Source: Saprospirales bacterium
Lineage (GTDB): Bacteria > Bacteroidota > Bacteroidia > Chitinophagales > Saprospiraceae
Assembly: GCA_016711045.1 (NCBI GenBank)
Contig: JADJTT010000010.1
Span: 1-20,428 of the forward strand
DNA: 20,428 bases
Reading direction: 5' to 3'
Under the pieces are notes generated by a model. It was not told the origin of the DNA, ran no database searches, and saw only the letters and a list, made by a program, of their open reading frames with translations. Below, piece after piece: positions 15,629-20,428 of the stretch. Position numbers and translations under genes: made by a program. Each line of letters opens with the position of its first letter. Positions within the stretch are counted from its first letter, which is position 1.

Positions 15629-16280
15629 TCAAAAAACCGTCAGCCGGGATAAGTTTTCAGCCTGCCGCCTTGCATCCATCCAAATACATCGCCCATCCGG
15701 ATGGCCTCTTTCCAGATCGTGCGTGACAAAAGGGCGGTAATCGTGCTCCCCGCAGATGCGTTTCAACAGGGATTGCATGGTCTGCCGCGTCTCCGTATCG
15801 GGTGCACCAAAGGGCTCATCCAGCAGGAGCAGCCGGGGCTGCACGATCGGAGCTCGACCAAAGGCCACCCGCTGCCGCTGGCCGCCAGATAACTGATCGG
15901 GCCTCTTGCGTGCATGGGCCGTCAATTCCAATTCCTCCAGCATTTGCCCCACTTTCTTCTCCACCTGCCGCCCGCTTCCGGCGGAGCCTCAGCCCAAAAG
16001 CCACGTTTTCCGATACATTCAAATGAGGAACAGCAAGGCCTCCTGGTAGAGGTACACCACGTTCCGCGCATGGGCAGGCACGGGATCAACGGCTGGCTGT
16101 CCAGCCACACCAACCCTATCCGCCCCCTCCAGCCCGGCGATGATCTTGAGCAAGGTCGTCTTCCCACTGCCCGACCGCCCCAGAATGCTGCATTCGCCGG
16201 GCTTCAGGTCCAGCGACAGGTCCTGAACCACCTGCTCTGTCCCAAAAGGATTTTGTTATATTTCGAATTTGTAAAAACAT
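15629..16280 (-). CDS. ABC transporter ATPase, YnjD-like (frameshifted)
   Basis: ATG 16278-16280 gives MFLQIRNITKSF, then after a slip VQDLSLDLKPGECSILG with the Walker A loop GRSGSGKTTLLKIIAGLEGA. Further on come NVVYLYQEALLF (Q-loop), NVSENVAFGLRLRRK, the signature LSGGQRQRVAFGRA, Walker B RLLLLDEPFGAPD and the switch His in FVTHDLERG, with the stop at 15629-15631. At least three frame changes are needed (about 16235, 16025, 15965). The order and size (about 217 residues) match ATPases of the YnjBCD/thiamine/iron group of importers. It lies 26 bases behind permease 2. Confidence 0.85.
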
Positions 16281-16306
16281 AAGGCATAAAACCTGCTGTA
16301 ACTTAG

Positions 16307-17043
16307 TTAAATTTTTACTCCTGCCTGGCGAAACAACCACCGTTTATTCATCCACCATAAGATCAAAGGCGGTAAAAATAACGGGCACCGCCGGCCGCCC
16401 AGAAAAATATTCGCTTCCTGCGTATTGAAATACTTTCACGGGGCAGGTCTGAACCTTCAACCCCTATCAGCGAAGTCAGCCCGTATTCAAACCAGGGAGA
16501 TCAGAAAGGTTTGAAAAAACAGACCAACAACGCGCTCCTCGACATGGGCAGCAACACTTTCCGAAATGCCTGCCAATACGTACCCCCAAGCGTAGTGACC
16601 AGATGCTCCATCGACTGCGTGCGCTGATTCCAAAACCGGAGAAAAAGATCACCGCAAAAGGGTAAGTAATGCACAACTGGGCCAACCACACCCCCACTCC
16701 ATTTCCCCGACCAACCCAGCACCAGAAAATAGTGCTGCAGACAGGCTGCCAAAATCACCGGCGCCATGGCATAAGGAAAATAGGCCAGCAACAACCACCG
16801 TTCTTTTTTTGGATGGTAGGCGATCTGCCGGCTTGTCACATACCCCAGTCCGGTAGCAATCGCGGCAATGCTCAATGACAATACAAGCGAAAAAGCAGGC
16901 TTTCATTCGGGTTGCCACCCGGGCAAACACGTCTGCCCAATAAGCCAGACTCCATTGCCGCGGCAACAACGCAGGAAAGGCCATTGCCGACCAACCGAAA
17001 GCACCAGCAGCAACAGAAAGGGCAATACCCAGATCAGCCCCAT
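16307..17043 (-). CDS. ABC transporter permease 2, YnjC C-half-like (frameshifted)
   Basis: ATG 17041-17043 starts MGLIWVLPFLLLLVLSVG, a first membrane helix. Then, across slips, come WSLAYWADVFARVATRMKA, SLSIAAIATGLGYVTSRQIA, WLLLAYFPYAMAPVILAACL and the cytoplasmic EAA-like loop MEHLVTTLGGTYWQAFRKVL followed by LPMSRSALLVCFF, which docks the ATPase. The tail reads FLPPLILWWMNKRWLFRQAG with TAA at 16307-16309. About 245 residues. With permease 1 the total (about 524) is near the length I recall for E. coli YnjC (about 511), which is one protein with two permease halves; here the halves are separate and a repeat cluster lies between them. Confidence 0.75.
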
Positions 17044-17078
17044 ATTCCTTGTAAAATTCGTCTTCTCATCGCCTTGTA

Positions 17079-17227
17079 TTGAAGAGACGCCATCTTTGAG
17101 AATTTAAGACGCCATCTTTTTCTCTTGAGAGACTGCATCTTTAGAGCCATATCTTTTCCTTTGTCTTGAAGAGACGCCATCTTTGAGAATTTAAGACATA
17201 CTGTCTTTTGGTTTAAGACGCCATCTT
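17079..17227. repeat. second cluster of CGCCA stem-loop repeats, between permease genes
   Basis: GACGCCATCT occurs at 17086, 17108, 17173 and 17217, with a variant GACTGCATCT at 17131. A longer unit, TTGAAGAGACGCCATCTTTG continuing into AGAATTTAAGAC, is repeated exactly (17079-17110 and about 17166-17197). Arms such as AAGA/TCTT flank the constant CGCCA. The cluster fills the 189-base gap between the permease 1 stop and the permease 2 start, so no other gene fits here. Confidence 0.8.
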
Positions 17228-17232
17228 TTCCT

Positions 17233-18069
17233 CTACCCCGACACCAATACTAATACCCCCACCACCAACACCACAAAAATACACTGACCGCATACGCCTG
17301 CGGAACATCCATCAAATTGAACCGCTGCAATTTCCGTATCGCCAACACTGATCATTTGGGGCGATTGCGTACCCAACAACAGCGGAATCTCATCAAGATC
17401 CCATCACGAATAGTCCATACAAAAACAGGATGGGGAAGCCTTGCACCAACAACACGGGCACGAATACCTTCCGCACCACTGCCCGCTACCCGCACCCCAT
17501 GACCGGGCTACCTGCCCCAGGAGACAGAGCCCTTCCGATTGGAATAAGTTGTAAAACAACAACATGAAAAACGGTACAGCCATCCACGTATGGGCCACGA
17601 TGATGCCGATGCCGAAAGGATCGTTCACCCAATCCGGAAACGCAACAAGGCTATCAGTGAGCCCCAACCGGTAGCTGACCCGCGACAACCCCGCGCCCTT
17701 CGAGAGCAAATTAAAGGTAAGAAAGCCCACCACCATAGCCGGAACAGTCAGCGGCGGTGAACGACGTACGACAGCCAGCCGCGCCGGAAATCGCGCTGCC
17801 AGGCCACCACACTCAGCAGCGCGAAAAAAAGGTCGCCAGCGAAATGGCCGTCAACGCCACGTATACACTAAACCCATTGACTTCCAGAAGCCGCATCGCT
17901 CCACACGGCTTGCCAGTGTGCCAACGTGACCCCTTTATGGAGCAACCCGGTCATGCCCAGGCTATACGCTCCCCTTACCCCCGGCCGGCAAGGAGCGGCG
18001 GGGCAGCAGGACCAGAAATACGGCCCAGGATAGCAGACGTAGAAGGTTTTTATGGATTATCTTCAACAT
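17233..18069 (-). CDS. ABC transporter permease 1, YnjC N-half-like (frameshifted)
   Basis: ATG 18067-18069 starts MLKIIHKNLLRLLSWAVFLV, helix 1, and overlaps the binding-protein stop by 7 bases (ATGTTGA). After slips come GMTGLLHKGVTLAHWQAVW, MVVGFLTFNLLSKGAGLSRV, FGIGIIVAHTWMAVPFFMLL and NLFQSEGL, then an EAA-type loop reading ARSWGAGSGQW with its P-V-L continuation. The tail is FPILFLYGLFVMGS, EIPLLLGTQSPQMISVLAI and a last helix ending VLVVGVLVLVSG, with TAG at 17233-17235. It would form half of the membrane channel. At least five frame changes are present. Confidence 0.75.
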
Positions 18070-19300
18070 CTTTTCCGAAAATCTTCGGCCAGGCAGATCA
18101 TATACTCGCGCTAATTCCGGTAATGCGTTACAGTTGCATCTCCTCCCGCGGTGGTGCTACCCGCGGCGGCAATTCGCGAAACCGCAGCTGCCATTCTTCC
18201 AGCAACCGCCCTTGTCCAGCACCGTGCCGTCTCCCAAACCACCGGATCCTGTTTCGGTATTGGGCCTCGGGCGAGATCGCGAAATTAGCTACGACCATCG
18301 CCCCTGACTCGTTGGCCCGATATGCGCGGAATGCCCAGGTAATAGCTGTTTTTGGATCGTGCCCCCATCCCACACATACGCGCTGGTAGTCTCCGGAAAT
18401 ATCAGCTGCCGTACTTTATTGTCCACCTCACTGTCGTTGTTGATCGCGTTAAACCACGTTTCCCGTTCGGCTGGTGAAGTGCATAGGCGCCACTGCGCCT
18501 CTGGAAGGATCTTGCCCTCCTTCCACAACCGGGGCGAATTTCGCGAATATAAGCTGGTGTGCACTGCCACCGCTGGTATTTCGCCTCAAATCGGCAACTT
18601 ATCCGCGCGTCCATCTCCCCGGCTATATCGATCTTGACGACTTCAAAACGTTAACCCGTGAAATGTACATCCCAAGGTAAAACTGCCCGGATGGGCCCTG
18701 ACAAAACGCAGCCAATGCCTCCGGTAGTCGCGGGGAGGGTCCAGCACTTCCCGGCGCTGTTGTAAATGTAAAGGGGCCAACTGCACATTGCCCCATGGGC
18801 ACTCATACGCTCCGGGTTGCTGAAAATCTACGGCGATGAAAGAAGGTTTTCCAATCGATGCTTGCTGTCCGTTGGGCAGCGCTCTGTCCACAGACCGCCT
18901 AAATAAATCATTCTCTGCCGCAACTGGTAGAAAATTTTTACGTTAGTCACAACAGGTCTAATTCGCTGGTCTCTTTCGGCCTGCAACTCTGCCATCACCT
19001 GCTGCACGATAATATTGCCCTGCCCCCGGCTATTTTCAGGGTAATGCCGTGTGCTCCTGTTGCCGGAATCATATTCCTGCATGAAGCGTGATCAATGGGT
19101 CGCCCTGCCACATCATGGGCTGGACCGTGCTACCCCTGGCCTGTTGCTTATTCCTCTCCAAGAGCAGCATACCTGGATCCGGCTGGGTGGGTTGGAAGTA
19201 GGCTTGCTGAGGCAACGAATAAAGTAAAAAAGCAAAAGGAAGGATGATATAGAAAGGAATCGTTCTGTTTGAAAATCAGGTAGAAAAACCACTTCCGCAT
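18063..19300 (-). CDS. ABC transporter substrate-binding protein, YnjB-like (frameshifted)
   Basis: ATG 19298-19300 opens a signal-like stretch, MRKWFFYLIFKQ, followed after slips by a hydrophobic segment (SFLLLYSLPQQAYFQ). YnjB-family blocks follow in order: MMWQGDPLI, GQGNIIVQQVMAELQAE, KNFYQLRQR, LFGRSVDRALPNG, PWGNVQLA, FVRAHPGSFT, ERETWFNAINNDSEVDNKVR, YVWDGGTI, SGAMVVANFAISPEAQYRN and EEWQLRFRELPPRVAPP. It ends in TGA at 18063-18065, overlapping permease 1. YnjB proteins are periplasmic binders for an import substrate that has not been settled (thiamine-like or metal-related has been suggested by context). About ten frame changes occur, the densest in the window, so the protein boundaries are approximate. 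Confidence 0.7.
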
Positions 19301-19449
19301 AAACCTAATAACCCGCAAAAACCTCGTTTTAAACGCAAAATGATCGGATGGCGTTACGTAATGAACCATGTATTAAAATTCCAAACTGTGTCTATAAAAA
19401 ACGCGAAGAAAAATTCAACACGGTTGGTAAAGCTTCACAAAAACGGCAA
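19301..19449. other. divergent intergenic region
   Basis: About 150 AT-rich bases separate the start of the minus-strand binding-protein gene from the plus-strand histidine kinase. Promoters for both must lie here, but I find no convincing TTG/TAnnTTTG pair. No tRNA or ORF is supported. Confidence 0.4.
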
Positions 19450-20428
19450 TACATACGGATCAGGCTGAATGGCTGGAGTTGATCCTGCACAGTTCTCCTT
19501 CGGCATGTTACCACTGGATGAAAAGAATTGGTGGGATTATGCAATGATCAGGCCCTTGTTAGCATTATGGGGTTGGAGCCCCATAAGAGGTCCTGCGAAA
19601 TAACCCCTGGTCAAATGGCACGTGCCCCGCTTCAGGTGCATCTGAAGAGGTTATACCGGAAAGGATCATTTCTTTGACCTGACGGAACTTCCGCTGCAGA
19701 AGGATTTTTTCAACCCCCGGGGACGCCCGATGGCGGGCAGGATGCTGCTCACTACCAATGACCTAATAGCGCTCACTCAGAAAAGGGTAAGCCGCCGCGC
19801 TGAATGCCATGCTGGAAGGCCAGGAATCGAGGCCCGCAGACGGCTGGCAGCCAAAGATATACACGACGGGATCGGTCCCCGCTCTCACGCTCCGGCTGAA
19901 CATCGAATGTCCATAACCGGATTCCAGCCGGAGATTAAAACTAGAAAGAGCGTGGAAAACGTCACAGAACTGCTACACACCACATTGCCCAGGAGATCCA
20001 TAACGCCCCCACACCCTGATGCCCAGCGGATCTTTACTCGATTTCGAACGGTATCTGCTTATCGAAACGCTCTGCCGGATGGCCGACAGAAAGTGGGCAG
20101 GTGCACGTCCGCTAACCTGCTCGGCGAAGGTTGAGCAAACGCCTGGATCAAAACCGCGAACTGACCTGTACACATACGCAGAAGAGCTGCTGAATAACGC
20201 CTTGAAATACGCTGAAAGCACAAACCATCAACCTTCAGCTCATCCAGCACCCCGGCAGTGGCCGTGGTGGAGGAAGACGATGGGATCGGCTTTGACCGGG
20301 AAGCTATGAAAGAAGCCATTCAGAGGGGATCGGCGCTGAAATGTCCGAACGCGGGTGAAATTCACTCGGCGGCACTTTCTCGCTGGATACCCGTCGGAAC
20401 GGGGCGTCGTCGCTACCATTGATATTCC
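19450..20428 (+). CDS. sensor histidine kinase, HisKA_3 type, 3' cut by window (frameshifted)
   Basis: A PAS-like input region reads QAEWLELILHSSPSACYHW, then LTELPLQKDFFNPRGRPMAG. It is followed by the dimerisation/phosphoacceptor helix RRLAAKDIHDGIG, where the His of DIHDG would be phosphorylated (HisKA_3, as in NarL/LuxR-type two-component kinases). The ATPase part shows the N box in EELLNNALKYAEST, the G1 box in VEDDGIGFDREA, GIGAE, and GGTFSLDTR followed, after a slip, by SERGVVATIDI at the window edge. No signal peptide or membrane helix is seen in the part present, so it may be cytosolic, or its sensor may lie in the unreadable start. The true start is unclear because of frame changes; 19450 is where family-like sequence begins. 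Its partner regulator is probably just outside the window. Confidence 0.75.

Noticed and set aside
17757..18389. 210-residue plus-strand open frame
   Set aside because: It is antisense to permease 1 and the binding protein, low in hydrophobic pattern and without any recognised motif.

Overview
The window looks like a chromosomal piece of a Bacteroidota genome, most likely a marine or activated-sludge Saprospiria-type organism. The signs are: a type IX secretion (T9SS) C-terminal sorting domain on a choice-of-anchor L/PKD surface protein, a GH92 alpha-mannosidase next to a FucP-type sugar symporter, many small secreted proteins with Bacteroidota-style signal peptides, a TTG-N20-TAnnTTTG promoter in front of the tRNA, and few Shine-Dalgarno sequences. 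A striking share of the genes is broken by single-base frameshifts while the protein family stays recognisable on both sides of each break. This suggests an indel-rich draft sequence more than true gene decay, so most broken genes are given as single frameshifted CDS spans.

Layout. 1-814 (+): an alpha/beta-hydrolase fragment running in frame into a frameshifted TrmB tRNA methyltransferase. 880-899: a perfect palindrome between convergent genes. 960-3301 (-): two tandem paralogous secreted proteins. 3394-3741 (+): a tRNA-Ile(CAU) gene split by a 274-nt group I intron exactly after the anticodon (U36). 3736-5417: an AT-richer accessory segment bounded by copies of the tRNA 3' end. It carries a DUF2281/PIN (VapBC-like) toxin-antitoxin pair, two diverged copies of a roughly 150-bp hairpin-bearing repeat, and a small lipoprotein gene. 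5463-10307 (-): a secreted protein, a FucP-family sugar symporter and a GH92 mannosidase, plausibly a mannose/glycan-use cluster. 10395-12419 (-): an F420-reductase-like NADP oxidoreductase, a MarR regulator and a mercaptopyruvate/thiosulfate sulfurtransferase, with matching palindromic putative MarR operators before the regulator and before the oxidoreductase. 12514-14521 (+): the T9SS surface protein and a PgeF/YfiH multicopper-oxidase-like protein. 14667-19300 (-): a YnjBCD-like ABC transporter (binding protein, two permeases, ATPase) followed by a radical SAM protein. About 19450-20428 (+): the cut-off 3' part of a sensor histidine kinase.

The two most notable signals are (i) the intron-bearing tRNA-Ile(CAU), whose 3' end appears to have served as an attachment site for a small toxin-antitoxin cassette, and (ii) two clusters of a very short stem-loop repeat with an invariant CGCCA loop and covarying arms. 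One cluster lies after pgeF and the other between the two permease genes of the ABC operon.
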